A stretch of DNA of 64,000 nt from Mesorhizobium sophorae (lineage in GTDB: Bacteria; Pseudomonadota; Alphaproteobacteria; Rhizobiales; Rhizobiaceae). The stretch spans positions 806,001 to 870,000 of the forward strand of contig NZ_NNRI01000007.1 in NCBI RefSeq assembly GCF_002270415.1, in the 5' to 3' direction. Below the pieces are notes generated by a model. That model worked only from the letters and a program-made list of their open reading frames with translations. It searched no databases and was not told the DNA's origin. This document shows, piece after piece, positions 1-10,842 of this stretch (its first letter is position 1; each line of letters opens with the position of its first letter). The translations under genes and the position numbers were made by a program.

Positions 1-686
1 GTCAGGCCCTTTTGTACGGCTGGCCTGGCAAGGCCGCGTTCCAGCCATGTCCCGAGATTGCCGAAATCATCGAAGCCGACGAGTTCGCGCGCTTCGTAGA
101 AGCCGATCAGGTTGCGCACCCAGCCGAGCAGCGAGATGTCGGCGATGGTGAAGTCATTGTCCATGATCCACCTGCGGCCCTTCAGCCGGCCGTCGAGCAC
201 ACCGATCAGGCGCCGCGATTCATCGCGATAGCGCTCCAGCGGGCGCTTGTCGGCAATTTCTCGGCCGGCGAATTTGTGGAAGAAGCCGACCTGGCCGAAC
301 ATCGGCCCGACCGAGGCCATCTGGAAGAACACCCATTGGATCGTCTCGTAGCGCCGCGCCGCGTCCACCGGCATGAGCAGGCCGGTCTTTTCGGCGAGGT
401 AGAGCAGGATGGCGCCGGATTCGAACAGGCCGATCGGCTTGCCGTCCGGACCGTTCGGATCGATGATCGCCGGTATCTTGCCATTGGGGTTGAGCGACAG
501 GAATTCCGGTGTCCAGCTCTCGTTCTTGCCGATGTTGACCAGATGCGGCTCGTAGGGCAGTCCGAGCTCTTCCAGAGCGATCGATATCTTCACCCCATTG
601 GGCGTCGTGGCCGAATAGAGCTGGATCTGGTCCGGATGCCTGGCTGGCCAGCGCGTTGCGATCGGAAAGGCGGACAGGTCGGCCAT
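1..686 (-). CDS. Glutathione S-transferase family protein, YfcG/YghU-like (3' end outside window)
   Basis: The minus strand is open from an ATG at 684-686 to the window edge, giving 228 residues with no stop, so the C-terminus is missing. The N-terminal thioredoxin-like domain carries a TTPNG motif near residue 26, the cis-proline segment GKIPAIID, and ESGAILLYLAEKTG for glutathione gamma-glutamyl binding. An alpha-helical GST C-terminal domain follows. This layout matches the Ure2p-like bacterial disulfide-bond oxidoreductases YfcG and YghU, which use glutathione to reduce disulfides or peroxides in the cytoplasm. An AGGAG stands 7 bases before the ATG. The family is clear; the exact substrate is not. 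Confidence 0.85.
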   Translation of the reverse strand, partial: MADLSAFPIATRWPARHPDQIQLYSATTPNGVKISIALEELGLPYEPHLVNIGKNESWTPEFLSLNPNGKIPAIIDPNGPDGKPIGLFESGAILLYLAEKTGLLMPVDAARRYETIQWVFFQMASVGPMFGQVGFFHKFAGREIADKRPLERYRDESRRLIGVLDGRLKGRRWIMDNDFTIADISLLGWVRNLIGFYEARELVGFDDFGNLGTWLERGLARPAVQKGL

Positions 687-906
687 GGAAAACTCCTGAA
701 CGGGGATGGCGCCGGGCGACGCTGGTTTTGGCGGGTTCAGCCAAGGATTTAGGCGGACCGCCGATTCTGATCAATATGGCGGCGACAGTTTCGCTGCGCC
801 ATTACCTTCGGTGTCCGAAGCACGTCCGTCATCAGGATGTCGGCAACGGGCGCGTGACATAGCGAACGTCGCGATCCGTGCTATATCTGGGCAGTTGGGG
901 GGCTCG

Positions 907-1725
907 ATGAACGACACCGACTACGCGCTGGGACATGCAGAGGCGGAGTTGCGCCGCCTCAGCACCCAGGCACGGTTGATCGATCCGATCACGCGTCGCT
1001 TTCTGGAAGCTGCCGGAATCACCAAAGGTATGCGCATCCTCGATATTGGCAGCGGCGCCGGCGATGTCGCGTTTCTCTGTGGCGAACTGGTTGGGCCGAC
1101 TGGAGAAGTTGTGGGTACCGACCTTGCCCTTGCAGCCGTCGAAAGGGCGGAGCTGCGCGCCAGGAATGCCGGGTCAGGCACAATCTCCTTCAGACACGGC
1201 GATCCGGCTGAACTGAATTTTGACGAACCCTTCGATGCGATCGTTGGTCGCTACGTTCTCCAATTCATGCCCGATCCAGCACAGTCGCTCCGACGGATCG
1301 CCCGTCATTTGCGGCCTGGTGGGGTCGTCGTATTCCACGAACTTGACTGGGATGGCGCTCGTTCGTCGCCCCCGTCGCCGACATACGATAAGGTATGCGG
1401 GTGGCTCAGCCGTACAATCGAGGGGGCGGGAGCGCAGGTGCGCCTTGGTGCCCGACTTGCCTCTCTGTTTGAAGAGGCTGGTCTACCCTCGCCTGTCCTG
1501 AGGCTGGAGGCGGTCATCTCGTCAGGGCCACGGGCAGTTGACGTTGTACACCTTGTGACCGATCTCGTGGAAACACAATTGCCGACCATGGAGCGGCTAG
1601 GGATCGCAGCAGCTTCGCAGGTCGAGCCCCTTACACTCGCTGACCGCATCCTGTCGGAGGTCGGTGCCGACGGCACGTTGATGGGGCGATCGGAGATAGG
1701 TGCCTGGACCACGAGGCCGGAGTGA
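907..1725 (+). CDS. Class I SAM-dependent methyltransferase
   Basis: The protein has 272 residues. SAM-binding motif I (LDIGSGAGDVA) lies about 45 residues in, an acidic motif II region (GEVVGTDLA) follows, and RHLRPGGVVVFHELDW marks the post-motif III strand. It is a Rossmann-fold methyltransferase of the Methyltransf_11/UbiE type, acting on a small molecule I cannot name. The frame stays open upstream to 706, but the ATG at 907 has a GGGG run just upstream and puts motif I at the usual distance, so I prefer it. It converges with the NodE-like gene, and no operon partner is seen. Confidence 0.8.
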   Translation: MNDTDYALGHAEAELRRLSTQARLIDPITRRFLEAAGITKGMRILDIGSGAGDVAFLCGELVGPTGEVVGTDLALAAVERAELRARNAGSGTISFRHGDPAELNFDEPFDAIVGRYVLQFMPDPAQSLRRIARHLRPGGVVVFHELDWDGARSSPPSPTYDKVCGWLSRTIEGAGAQVRLGARLASLFEEAGLPSPVLRLEAVISSGPRAVDVVHLVTDLVETQLPTMERLGIAAASQVEPLTLADRILSEVGADGTLMGRSEIGAWTTRPE

Positions 1726-1854
1726 ACGCACGCGTCGTCGTGCGATGGCCGCTCTGCAACCTCCTCCAGACGGTCTTCCAGCAGCACAGCATCGGGCAGA
1801 CGCAACCGCCCGGATAGGCCGGGATCGCCTGCGGCCGGTCGAGACCGGGTGGGA

Positions 1855-3063
1855 TCAAACCGCCTTGAAGGCCAGCACCGCATTGGTGCCGCCGAACGCG
1901 AAGCCATTGCTGATCGCCGTGCGCACCTTGCGTTCACGCGCCACGTTCGGCGTGATGTCGAGGTCGCAATCGGGATCGGCTTCGCGAAAATTGGCCGTCG
2001 GCGGCACCATGCCTTCACGGATCGCCATCACGCAGGCGATCATCTCCAGCGCGCCCGATGCGCCAAGGCAATGGGCATGCATGGATTTGGTCGACGACAC
2101 CGACAGTTTGTAGGCATGGTCGCCGAAGACGCGCTTGATCGCCGCCGTCTCGATCTGGTCGTTGGCCTTGGTGCCGGTGCCATGGGCATTGAGATAGTCG
2201 ACATCCTCGGGATTGAACCCGGCGTCGGCCAGGCAGGCGCGCATGGCGGCCGTCGGTCCTTCGATGGTTGGCGCGACGATGTCGGACGCGTCGGCGGAAA
2301 GGCCGGCGCCGGCAATTTCGGCAAGGATGGTGGCGCCGCGCGCCATGGCATGTTCGTAGCTCTCCAGCACCGCCATGCCGGCGCCCTCGCCGAGCGACAG
2401 GCCCTGGCGATCAGCCGAGAATGGCCGGCAGGTGTCGGGCGCTAGCACCCGCAATGCCTCCCAGCCCTTCAGGATGCCCCAGACCAGCGGCGCATCGGTG
2501 CCGCCGGCGACCATCACGTCGGCGCGGCCGAGCCTGATCTGGTCAACGGCCGAGGCGATGGCATGGTTGGACGACGAGCAAGCGGAGGTGACGCCGAAAA
2601 CCGGACCGCGCAGGCCGAGACTCATGCTGACCTGGCCGGAGGCCGCACTGGGCATCACTTTCGGCACGGTGAAGATGCCGGCGCGGTTCTTGCCCTCGAT
2701 CAGGATGGCGCGGTAGTTTTCCTCGATCGCTTCCCAGCCGCAAACACCGACGCCGACGACGGTGCCCATCCGGTAGGTGGTGGCTTCGTCCGAGGCCAGA
2801 CCGGCCTGCTGCATAGCCTCCCTGGCCGCGATCACCGCCAGCAGGCTGAAACGGTCCATCGACACCAATTGCTTGCGGTCGATGCCGTGATCGGGAAGCG
2901 TCTTGATTTCGCAACCGACCTTGACCTTCAGATCATGCAACTGCGGACTGCTGATCTGGCCGATGGCCGAGCGGCCGGCGCGCATTTCATTCCAGATCGC
3001 GGGCGCGTTGGTGCCAAGCCCGCAAATACCGCCCATGCCGGTGATGACGACGCGCTGCTGCAT
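1855..3063 (-). CDS. NodE-like beta-ketoacyl-ACP synthase
   Basis: This 402-residue protein is a condensing enzyme of the FabF/NodE group. The catalytic triad is complete: Cys162 in TSACSSS, His294 in [11 protein letters not shown], and His331 five residues after Lys326 in [11 protein letters not shown]. Unusually for a housekeeping FabF, many stretches follow the NodE pattern, for example a start of the form [15 protein letters not shown], then [21 protein letters not shown] and [11 protein letters not shown]. NodE extends the special acyl chain of Nod factors on the carrier NodF. Here the gene starts 5 bases after a NodF-like carrier gene, so the two are surely a pair. No nodABC genes are visible, so the product may be another polyunsaturated or long-chain lipid. 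Family assignment is strong; the pathway is inference. Confidence 0.85.
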   Translation of the reverse strand: MQQRVVITGMGGICGLGTNAPAIWNEMRAGRSAIGQISSPQLHDLKVKVGCEIKTLPDHGIDRKQLVSMDRFSLLAVIAAREAMQQAGLASDEATTYRMGTVVGVGVCGWEAIEENYRAILIEGKNRAGIFTVPKVMPSAASGQVSMSLGLRGPVFGVTSACSSSNHAIASAVDQIRLGRADVMVAGGTDAPLVWGILKGWEALRVLAPDTCRPFSADRQGLSLGEGAGMAVLESYEHAMARGATILAEIAGAGLSADASDIVAPTIEGPTAAMRACLADAGFNPEDVDYLNAHGTGTKANDQIETAAIKRVFGDHAYKLSVSSTKSMHAHCLGASGALEMIACVMAIREGMVPPTANFREADPDCDLDITPNVARERKVRTAISNGFAFGGTNAVLAFKAV

Positions 3064-3068
3064 TCAGG

Positions 3069-3323
3069 TCAGTCTTTTTTCGCGATCAGCGCGCGAACAG
3101 CTTCGACCATGTCGCCGACATTCTTCAGATTGCTCCAGGCATCGACCGTGTTCATCTCGATCTCGATGCCATAATCTTCCTCGAGATCGAAGATGATCTC
3201 CGTCAGCTCGAGCGAATGGATACCAAGCGAGGTCAATTCAGTGTTGGTGGTGATTTCTTCGCCGCCCGGCTCGGCATGAGCCTTGATCTTCGCGATGATA
3301 TCCGTTGCCAGCTGGTCGGCCAT
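3069..3323 (-). CDS. NodF-like acyl carrier protein
   Basis: This 84-residue acidic carrier protein has the phosphopantetheine serine at Ser37 in LGIHSLELTE. The C-terminal half, IEMNTVDAWSNLKNVGD, follows the distinctive NodF pattern rather than that of AcpP or AcpXL. A 4'-phosphopantetheine arm on Ser37 would carry the chain built by the adjacent NodE-like synthase. The usual serine context DSL is HSL here. The gene is the first of a two-gene minus-strand unit and is divergent from ureD, with about 215 bases between them. I looked for a nod box there and found no convincing one. Confidence 0.85.
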   Translation of the reverse strand: MADQLATDIIAKIKAHAEPGGEEITTNTELTSLGIHSLELTEIIFDLEEDYGIEIEMNTVDAWSNLKNVGDMVEAVRALIAKKD

Positions 3324-3538
3324 TCGGTTTCTTCCCCACTATGTCGCGTTTCCCGGCGCCAATTGAGCAGCGCCCCTTTTTCTCCCGGTATCTAGCCGCC
3401 GTCTTCGCTCTATACCCCCGCCAAGCGCTGCATGACCGTACCAAGGTGGTTCCCTCTATAGAAACCGAAACGTTGTCAAGCAACAAGCTATATCAGGCCA
3501 TGGATCGACAAAGGCGCCGGAGTGCTTAACGTGCTGGC

Positions 3539-4372
3539 ATGGATAAGATCGAACATGGCAGGATTTCGACGCAGCGCGCCGCGGGCGCGGCTCGGCTTTC
3601 CTGCGCCGTCGTCGACGGTCGCACGCGGCTGCGGCGCCTCTATCAGGACGGTGCCGCCAAGATAAGGATGCCGGCGGTCTCGGCCGATCCGCTCGAAGCG
3701 GTGCTGATCAACACCGCCGGCGGGATGACCGGCGGTGACCGTATCGCCTGGGACGTGGATGTCGGTGCGGCGGCCTCGGCCTCGATCACGACCCAGGCCT
3801 GCGAGAAAATCTATCGGGCGGCATCCGACCATGCCGAGGTGCGGGTGAAACTATCGGTCAGTGAAAACGGCCGCATCGCCTGGCTGCCGCAGGAAACCAT
3901 CGTCTTCGACCAGGCGGCGTTTGCCCGCACGCTGGACGTCGAGCTTGCCGTCGGCGCCGAGGCGCTGGTGCTGGAGGCCACGGTCTTCGGCCGCCTGGCC
4001 ATGGGCGAACACGTCACGAAAGGCAATTTCCATGACCGCTGGCGTGTCCGCCAGGACGGCGAGCTCATTCATGCCGAGGATTTCCGCATCGGACCCGATA
4101 TCGCGGCCACGCTCGACCGACCGGCGATTGCCGGTGGCGCGGTCGCGATGGCGACGCTGCTGTTGGTGTCGCCGCGGGCCGAGGCCCTGCTCGATCCGGT
4201 TCTGGAGATCGTCAGCGACCAGGGCAGCGCCAGTGCCTGGAGCGTGAGGAAATCTGGCAAGCTTCTTGCGAGGCTCTACGCCGGGGACGGCTATCGGCTC
4301 CGCCAGCGGCTGGTTCCGCTGGTCGAATTGCTCAACGGAAAGGCGGGGTTGCCCAAATTATGGTCACTGTAA
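3539..4372 (+). CDS. ureD: Urease accessory protein UreD
   Basis: A 277-residue UreD (UreH) scaffold protein, of usual length for the family. Diagnostic stretches are the [12 protein letters not shown] segment near residue 58, [11 protein letters not shown], and [10 protein letters not shown]. UreD binds apo-urease and, with UreF and UreG, delivers nickel and CO2 to the active site in the cytoplasm. It opens the urease operon, as in most rhizobia, and ureA begins 28 bases after its stop. The ATG at 3539 is the first methionine before the conserved N-terminus. Confidence 0.96.
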   Translation: MDKIEHGRISTQRAAGAARLSCAVVDGRTRLRRLYQDGAAKIRMPAVSADPLEAVLINTAGGMTGGDRIAWDVDVGAAASASITTQACEKIYRAASDHAEVRVKLSVSENGRIAWLPQETIVFDQAAFARTLDVELAVGAEALVLEATVFGRLAMGEHVTKGNFHDRWRVRQDGELIHAEDFRIGPDIAATLDRPAIAGGAVAMATLLLVSPRAEALLDPVLEIVSDQGSASAWSVRKSGKLLARLYAGDGYRLRQRLVPLVELLNGKAGLPKLWSL

Positions 4373-4400
4373 GTCTGTCTATGCCAGTCCAGGGAAGCGC

Positions 4401-4703
4401 ATGAACCTGACACCGAGGGAAAAGGACAAGCTGCTGATCGCCATGGCGGCGATCGTGGCGCGCAAGCGGCTCGAACGCGGCGTCAAGCTCAATCATCCGG
4501 AAGCGATCGCGCTGATCACGGATTTCGTCGTCGAGGGCGCCCGTGACGGCCGCCCGGTCGCCGAGTTGATGGAGGCCGGCGCCTACGTCGTCACCCGCGC
4601 GCAGGTGATGCAAGGCATCGCCGAGATGATCCCTGACGTGCAGGTCGAGGCGACATTCCCCGACGGCACCAAACTGGTGACCGTGCACGAACCCATCAGG
4701 TGA
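4401..4703 (+). CDS. ureA: Urease gamma subunit UreA
   Basis: A 100-residue protein, exactly the usual UreA size, starting [12 protein letters not shown] and containing [10 protein letters not shown] and [14 protein letters not shown], all hallmarks of the gamma subunit. It packs with UreB and UreC into the (abc)3 urease, which splits urea to ammonia and carbamate. The frame is open upstream to 4266, but that extension overlaps ureD, and homologues start at the ATG at 4401. Confidence 0.97.
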   Translation: MNLTPREKDKLLIAMAAIVARKRLERGVKLNHPEAIALITDFVVEGARDGRPVAELMEAGAYVVTRAQVMQGIAEMIPDVQVEATFPDGTKLVTVHEPIR

Positions 4704-4715
4704 GGAGAGAAAAAG

Positions 4716-4970
4716 ATGCTTGAGCTGCGTCCCAATTGCGAATGCTGTGACAAGGACCTGCCGCCGGAGGCGGCGGACGCGCTGATCTGCACCTTCGAAT
4801 GCACCTTTTGCGCCGACTGCGTGGAACACATCTTGGGCGGCACCTGCCCCAATTGCGGCGGCAATTTTTCGGCGCGGCCGATCCGCCCGCCGGCGATGCT
4901 GAAGAAATATCCCGCCTCGACCAAGCGCGTTCTCAAAGCTGAAGGGTGCGGGCCCCGCAAGGCCGCGTGA
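4716..4970 (+). CDS. DUF1272 zinc-ribbon-like small protein
   Basis: An 84-residue protein with cysteine pairs CECC, CTFECTFCADC and CPNCGG in its first 50 residues, which would bind one or two zinc ions, and a basic tail. The start LELRPNCECCD is typical of DUF1272. It sits 12 bases after ureA with an AGGAG ribosome site, inside the urease operon. The family has no assigned function, and its place here may be co-transcription rather than a role in nickel handling. Confidence 0.85.
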   Translation: MLELRPNCECCDKDLPPEAADALICTFECTFCADCVEHILGGTCPNCGGNFSARPIRPPAMLKKYPASTKRVLKAEGCGPRKAA

Positions 4971-5001
4971 CACCACCACCCCGCAAACGAAAGGCAATAG
5001 A

Positions 5002-5589
5002 ATGATGTCCGCCAAACGCCTGTGCCTGTCGGCGATCCTGCTGCTGGCAGCAGTCATGCCGGCCTATGCCCATGTCGGCATCGGCACGACCTCCTCCTTC
5101 ACGGCCGGCTTCATGCACCCGTTCTCCGGCCTCGATCACATGACGGTGATGATCGCGGTCGGCCTGTGGGCGTCGCTCAAGGGCGGCAAGGCAATCTCGG
5201 CCTGGCCGGCGGCTTTTGTCGGCGTGATGCTGGTCGGCGGCGGGCTCGGCATGCTGCATATGCCGCTGCCGTTCGTCGAACCCGGCATATTGGCGTCCGT
5301 CGTGGCGCTCGGGCTGCTGGTGGCACTGGCAGTCGATCTGCCGGTCTCGGCCGGCGTCGCCATCATTGGCCTGTTCGCGCTGTTCCACGGCCACGCGCAT
5401 GGCACCGAGGTGCCGGAAAATGCCGGCGGGCTGGAATATATAGCCGGCTTCGCCATCGCGACAGCGCTGCTGCATGCCACCGGCATCGCTGCCGGGCTCG
5501 GGCTTGGCATCAGGTTCCGTGGCCTGGCCCGCGCCGCCGGCGCGGGCTGCACGGCGGTCGGTGCCGGCCTCGCCTTCGGCATGTTGTGA
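5002..5589 (+). CDS. ureJ: HupE/UreJ family protein (probable nickel uptake)
   Basis: A 195-residue membrane protein with an N-terminal signal peptide ending PAYA-H and about six hydrophobic segments. It has the HupE/UreJ signature HPxxGxDH (HPFSGLDH near residue 39) and a His-rich stretch FHGHAHG in the middle. Members are secondary nickel permeases found beside urease or hydrogenase genes. Its position between ureA and ureB supports nickel supply to urease. A double ATG (5002 and 5005) follows an AAGG; I give the first. Confidence 0.9.
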   Translation: MMSAKRLCLSAILLLAAVMPAYAHVGIGTTSSFTAGFMHPFSGLDHMTVMIAVGLWASLKGGKAISAWPAAFVGVMLVGGGLGMLHMPLPFVEPGILASVVALGLLVALAVDLPVSAGVAIIGLFALFHGHAHGTEVPENAGGLEYIAGFAIATALLHATGIAAGLGLGIRFRGLARAAGAGCTAVGAGLAFGML

Positions 5590-5595
5590 GGCACG

Positions 5596-5901
5596 ATGAT
5601 CCCCGGCGAAATCATCCCCAAGGACGGTGACATCGAACTCAACAAGGGCTTGCCGACCGTCACCCTGAAAGTGGCCAACAGCGGCGACCGGCCGATCCAG
5701 GTCGGCAGCCACTATCATTTCTTCGAGACCAATGAGGGGCTGAGGTTCGAGCGCGACCGCGCGCGCGGCATGCGCCTCGACATCGCCGCCGGCACAGCCA
5801 TGCGTTTCGAGCCTGGCCAGGAGCGCGACGTGACGCTGGTGCCGCTTGGCGGCAAGCGCGAGGTCTACGGATTTCAGCAGAAGGTGATGGGCAGGCTGTG
5901 A
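5596..5901 (+). CDS. ureB: Urease beta subunit UreB
   Basis: A 101-residue protein starting [16 protein letters not shown], with the conserved VGSHYHFFE and [10 protein letters not shown] segments of UreB. It forms the beta part of the urease trimer with UreA and UreC. It starts 6 bases after the ureJ stop. After ureB the operon is broken by two genes on the other strand before ureC, which is unusual. Confidence 0.97.
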   Translation: MIPGEIIPKDGDIELNKGLPTVTLKVANSGDRPIQVGSHYHFFETNEGLRFERDRARGMRLDIAAGTAMRFEPGQERDVTLVPLGGKREVYGFQQKVMGRL

Positions 5902-5951
5902 GATCGATGGCGTCTCATGCATGTCGCCCAAGAATGACTGGCGCTTTCGAC

Positions 5952-6446
5952 TCAGTCCGACGGCTTGGCCGCAGCGTAGATGACGATCTTTCCAGGATCG
6001 TCGAATTCGACGGCGAGGACGTCCTGTGCAAGCACGCGCCGCGACTCGATGGCGTTGAACAGCAGCGCGTTGGCCTCGATCTCCTTGCGCAATTCCGCAA
6101 TGTCGTCCTGATGCTGTTTGACCTTGCTCTCGATCACCGGCGGCGGGCCGCCTTCGCTACGCGCCGCATCGGTGAGGAGCACGATCTCGACCTTGTCGAG
6201 CTTGGACGTCTTGCGCACCGTGCCGATGTTTTCGCGCGTCCGGTCGATCGCCGTGTTGACGTTGCGGGCTTCGGCGGTGGCGCTGGCTTCTTCCTGCTTG
6301 ACGTCCGAGCCGACGATACGGTTGACGGTCTCCGGGCTTTCAAGGCCCTGCGCATTCAACGTGGCGTGGGGCAGGCTCGCCGACAGAAACGCAGCCGCTG
6401 CAATGGCATGCAACCATCGGGCGTCGGGCAGGGTGGTGATGGTCAT
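5952..6446 (-). CDS. Hypothetical secreted protein
   Basis: The 164 residues begin with a signal-peptide-like segment (cleavage probably near NAQG, about residue 33). A charged, partly coiled-coil region (QHQDDIAELRKEIEANA) follows, and the end is hydrophobic: VEFDDPGKIVIYAAAKPSD. I do not recognise a family. It lies on the minus strand between ureB and ureC, downstream of another small secreted protein in the same direction, and the two may form a unit. No cysteines or catalytic motifs stand out. Confidence 0.65.
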   Translation of the reverse strand: MTITTLPDARWLHAIAAAAFLSASLPHATLNAQGLESPETVNRIVGSDVKQEEASATAEARNVNTAIDRTRENIGTVRKTSKLDKVEIVLLTDAARSEGGPPPVIESKVKQHQDDIAELRKEIEANALLFNAIESRRVLAQDVLAVEFDDPGKIVIYAAAKPSD

Positions 6447-6560
6447 CGCTCGCTTTCGAGATTTGTTTCGACACTCAAAAGGCGAAACGAATCCAGCCCT
6501 GCCAAGGTTCCTTTACCTCTGCAGGCGGCGGGCCGGACGCCGGCCCGCCGCGCCGCGTCA

Positions 6561-6944
6561 TCAGCTCGCCTTCTTGGTGATCAGGGTCAGCGCGCCATTG
6601 GGCTGCATGCTGGCGGCCACGACCTGTGCCGAGCTGAGCCCCTTGGCTTCGAGCGCGGACTTCACCTTTGGCGTGGCGTCGATCGAGCTGCGCAATTTCT
6701 GCAGGCCGGCGTCGCCACGCTGGGCGATCACCTGGTTGACCTGCGTCTGGGTGTCCTTCGGCAGCTCCGTGATGTCGACGATGTTGACGCTCTGGATCGT
6801 CGGAACGGCAGGCTGAGCCTTGGGCGCGGCCGGGGCAGGCGTGGTCGGCGCCGGAGCGGGCTGTTGCGCGGGTTGCTGCTGGGCATTGGCGGCGCCCGCC
6901 AGCATCAGCGTGGCGGCGGCTGCAATCAATATCGTCTTGCGCAT
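6561..6944 (-). CDS. Small secreted Pro/Ala/Gln-rich protein
   Basis: The frame is open from 6959, but the ATG at 6944 follows AAGGA by 7 bases and gives a clean signal peptide (MRKTILIAAAATLMLAGAANA), so I use 6944 (127 residues). A low-complexity Q/P/A linker of about 30 residues follows. The C-terminal domain of about 80 residues contains VDITELPKDTQTQVN and ends TLITKKAS. It is probably periplasmic. I know no function for it. It stands between ureB and ureC on the opposite strand, but I see no evidence of a link to urease. Confidence 0.7.
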   Translation of the reverse strand: MRKTILIAAAATLMLAGAANAQQQPAQQPAPAPTTPAPAAPKAQPAVPTIQSVNIVDITELPKDTQTQVNQVIAQRGDAGLQKLRSSIDATPKVKSALEAKGLSSAQVVAASMQPNGALTLITKKAS

Positions 6945-7126
6945 GGATTTTCCTTCCATCGATTTGGCAAACGGTCGGTTTGGGGTGACGCCCTAACCTC
7001 AACCGTCAAATCGGATGAGAAGGTGTCGGCCAGCGGGTCATTGCGTGACCATTGGATGGCGACAATGTGCAGCCAGGCTTCAATCAAATCGCATTTCGGC
7101 AAACCACATTTCGGGAGCAATCGCTG

Positions 7127-8839
<1,713 letters not shown>

Positions 8840-8938
8840 TGCGGAATTGGCTAGCGAGCCGACGGGTGCAATATCCGTTGCGGCCCCTGGTGGGACGCAG
8901 CAATATGCGGCCGACGAACAGCTCCGTTGTAATCAAGC

Positions 8939-9532
8939 ATGGCCACCGAAATCGCTTCCGCCCACGACATCTTCCCGCATATCCGCATCGTCATGGGCAT
9001 GGTGATCGGGCTTGGCGTCGCCCGCCTGCTGTCGGGGGTGGCGCGCATCGTCCAGCATCCCGCCCAGTACCGGCTCTATCCCGTGCACCTGGCCTGGGTC
9101 GCCTCGGTGCTTCTGATGCTGGTGCATTTCTGGTGGTGGGAGTTCGGCCTCTACACCATCGAGACCTGGACCTTCGGCAAGTACCTGTTCATCATCTTCT
9201 ATGCGATCACGCTGTTCCTGCTCTGCGCGCTTTTGTTTCCGGATTCGATGCTGGACTACACCAGCTACGAGGATTTCTTCTATTCGCGCCGGGCCTGGTT
9301 CTTCGGCCTGCTGGCGGCGACCTATCTGCTCGACGTGATCGACACACTGCTAAAGGGCCCGGAGCATTTTGCCCGCTTCGGCAACGAATATCTGTTCCGC
9401 ACGCCTGTCTTCGTCGCGCTGTGCATCGCCGCGATCCTGGTGCGCGATCGACGTTTCCACATCGCCTTTGTCGCGGCCGCGCTCGTCTATCAGATATCGT
9501 TCATCCTGCGGCTCTTCGACACGATCGTTTGA
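8939..9532 (+). CDS. Hypothetical integral membrane protein in urease operon
   Basis: The 197 residues hold about five or six hydrophobic helices, with a WVASVLLMLVHFWWWEFGL segment near residue 55 rich in tryptophan. I do not recognise a named domain, although proteins of this shape are common in rhizobia. It lies 99 bases after ureC and 114 before a GST gene, in operon direction. It could be carried along in the urease transcript, and no function can be read from the sequence. Confidence 0.7.
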   Translation: MATEIASAHDIFPHIRIVMGMVIGLGVARLLSGVARIVQHPAQYRLYPVHLAWVASVLLMLVHFWWWEFGLYTIETWTFGKYLFIIFYAITLFLLCALLFPDSMLDYTSYEDFFYSRRAWFFGLLAATYLLDVIDTLLKGPEHFARFGNEYLFRTPVFVALCIAAILVRDRRFHIAFVAAALVYQISFILRLFDTIV

Positions 9533-9646
9533 CTACAGCGCCGCGCGCCTTTCCGACGCGCAAAGGACGCTGTAGCACTTTGACAAGCGCCCATTGGGAT
9601 GAAGTGAGGGATGGTCTAAGGCTTCCAGGGAAAGGCAGGTTTGCGC

Positions 9647-10252
9647 ATGTACAAGGCCGTCGGATCGCGTGGATCCCGGGTCAGCCGCGTTCTCTGGATG
9701 CTCGAGGAGCTCGGGCAGCCCTATGAATTCGTCGAGGTCAAACTGCGCTCACCGGAAGCCTATGCGCTGAACCCTTCGGGCAAGGTGCCGATCCTGATCG
9801 ACGGCGATTTCACGGTGACGGATTCGGCGGCGATCTGCGTCTATCTCGCCGACAAGCACGCCGACAAGGGCATGGGCGCCAATCCGGGCGTTGCCGGGCG
9901 TGCAGAGATGGATTCCTGGATGCATTTTGCCCAGAGCGAGTTTGAAGCGCCGTTGTGGAACAAGCTGCGCCATCGCTTCCTGCTGCCGAAGGAGGTGCGG
10001 GTCGATGTCGGCCCGGCGGCGGCTTACGACTTCGCGTCCGAGCTCAAGGCTCTGGACCGTCGGCTGGGCGACAGGCCGTTCGCACTGGGCGACCGGTTTT
10101 CGGCCGTCGACGTGCTGCTCGGCGACATGGGCGGCTGGGCGCGCGCCGGCCGGTTTCCAATCGAATCCGAGCGCGTCAACGCATATTTCGACCGCGTCTT
10201 GGCGCGGCCCGCCCGTGCAAGGGCGCAGGCTAATGGGGGATCCATGAAATGA
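9647..10252 (+). CDS. Glutathione S-transferase family protein
   Basis: A 201-residue GST: the thioredoxin-like part has [16 protein letters not shown], the cis-Pro segment GKVPILIDG and the [13 protein letters not shown] glutathione-binding helix, and the helical domain contains [15 protein letters not shown] at 9641 is in frame, but the ATG at 9647 is spaced better from AGGCAGG. Its stop overlaps the ureE start (ATGA), so it is translated together with the urease accessory genes. A role in nickel or redox handling is possible but unproven. Confidence 0.85.
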   Translation: MYKAVGSRGSRVSRVLWMLEELGQPYEFVEVKLRSPEAYALNPSGKVPILIDGDFTVTDSAAICVYLADKHADKGMGANPGVAGRAEMDSWMHFAQSEFEAPLWNKLRHRFLLPKEVRVDVGPAAAYDFASELKALDRRLGDRPFALGDRFSAVDVLLGDMGGWARAGRFPIESERVNAYFDRVLARPARARAQANGGSMK

Positions 10253-10842
10253 AGCTCGACATCCGCACTGACTTCACCAAATTTCCCCGCGCCGTCTCGG
10301 TGCTGACCGCCGGCAATGCCGGGACCACGGCACCCTCCGGCCGCGCCATTCTCGCCCATGACGAGCGGCATCTGCGCCGCAGGGCGATCGAACTTGCCGA
10401 CGGCAGCAAGGTGCTGGTCGACCTGCCCGAGCCCGTCGCCCTGAACGATGGCGACCGGCTGGTGCTGGAGGATGGCCGCCACATCGAGATCATCGCGGCA
10501 CCGGAAGATGTCTACGACATCCGCGCTCGCGACGGCGTGCATCTGGCCGAGCTCGCCTGGCATATCGGCAACCGTCATCTCGCCGCGAGCATCGAGGCCG
10601 GGCGCATCCTCATCCTGCGCGACCATGTCATCAAGGCGATGCTGGAGGGGCTGGGCGCCACGGTGTCCGACGTCTCTGAGCCGTTCAAGCCGGTGCGCGG
10701 CGCCTATTCCGGCCACGGTGGGCACAGCCATGACCACGGCCATGCGCACGCCGAGGCCCACGCACACAGCCATGGTGAAGCGCATAGCCATAGCGAATCG
10801 CATTCTCATTCGCACAGCGGCCACCATCACGATCATGACTGA
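10249..10842 (+). CDS. ureE: Urease accessory protein UreE (nickel metallochaperone)
   Basis: The 197 residues have the UreE N-terminal substrate-like domain and a C-terminal metal-binding domain ([23 protein letters not shown], which contains the conserved dimer-interface His). A very His-rich tail of about 45 residues follows, with about 18 histidines. UreE dimers bind nickel and hand it to UreG. The long tail points to nickel storage as well as transfer. It starts inside the GST stop codon and overlaps ureF by 8 bases. Confidence 0.96.
   Translation: MKLDIRTDFTKFPRAVSVLTAGNAGTTAPSGRAILAHDERHLRRRAIELADGSKVLVDLPEPVALNDGDRLVLEDGRHIEIIAAPEDVYDIRARDGVHLAELAWHIGNRHLAASIEAGRILILRDHVIKAMLEGLGATVSDVSEPFKPVRGAYSGHGGHSHDHGHAHAEAHAHSHGEAHSHSESHSHSHSGHHHDHD

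Noticed and set aside
12..752. 246-codon plus-strand open frame at the left edge
   Set aside because: It is the antisense shadow of the GST gene, which reads cleanly on the minus strand to the window edge.
3324..3538. Possible nod box before the NodF-like gene
   Set aside because: No convincing nod box could be read on either strand; only weak promoter-like hexamers are present.
7052..7126. 25-codon N-terminal extension of UreC
   Set aside because: Urease alpha subunits start at MARVTR or its equivalent, and the extension has no family support.
10702..10842. His-coding repeat at the end of ureE as a possible tandem DNA repeat
   Set aside because: The DNA is irregular and the pattern is explained by the His-rich metal-binding tail.
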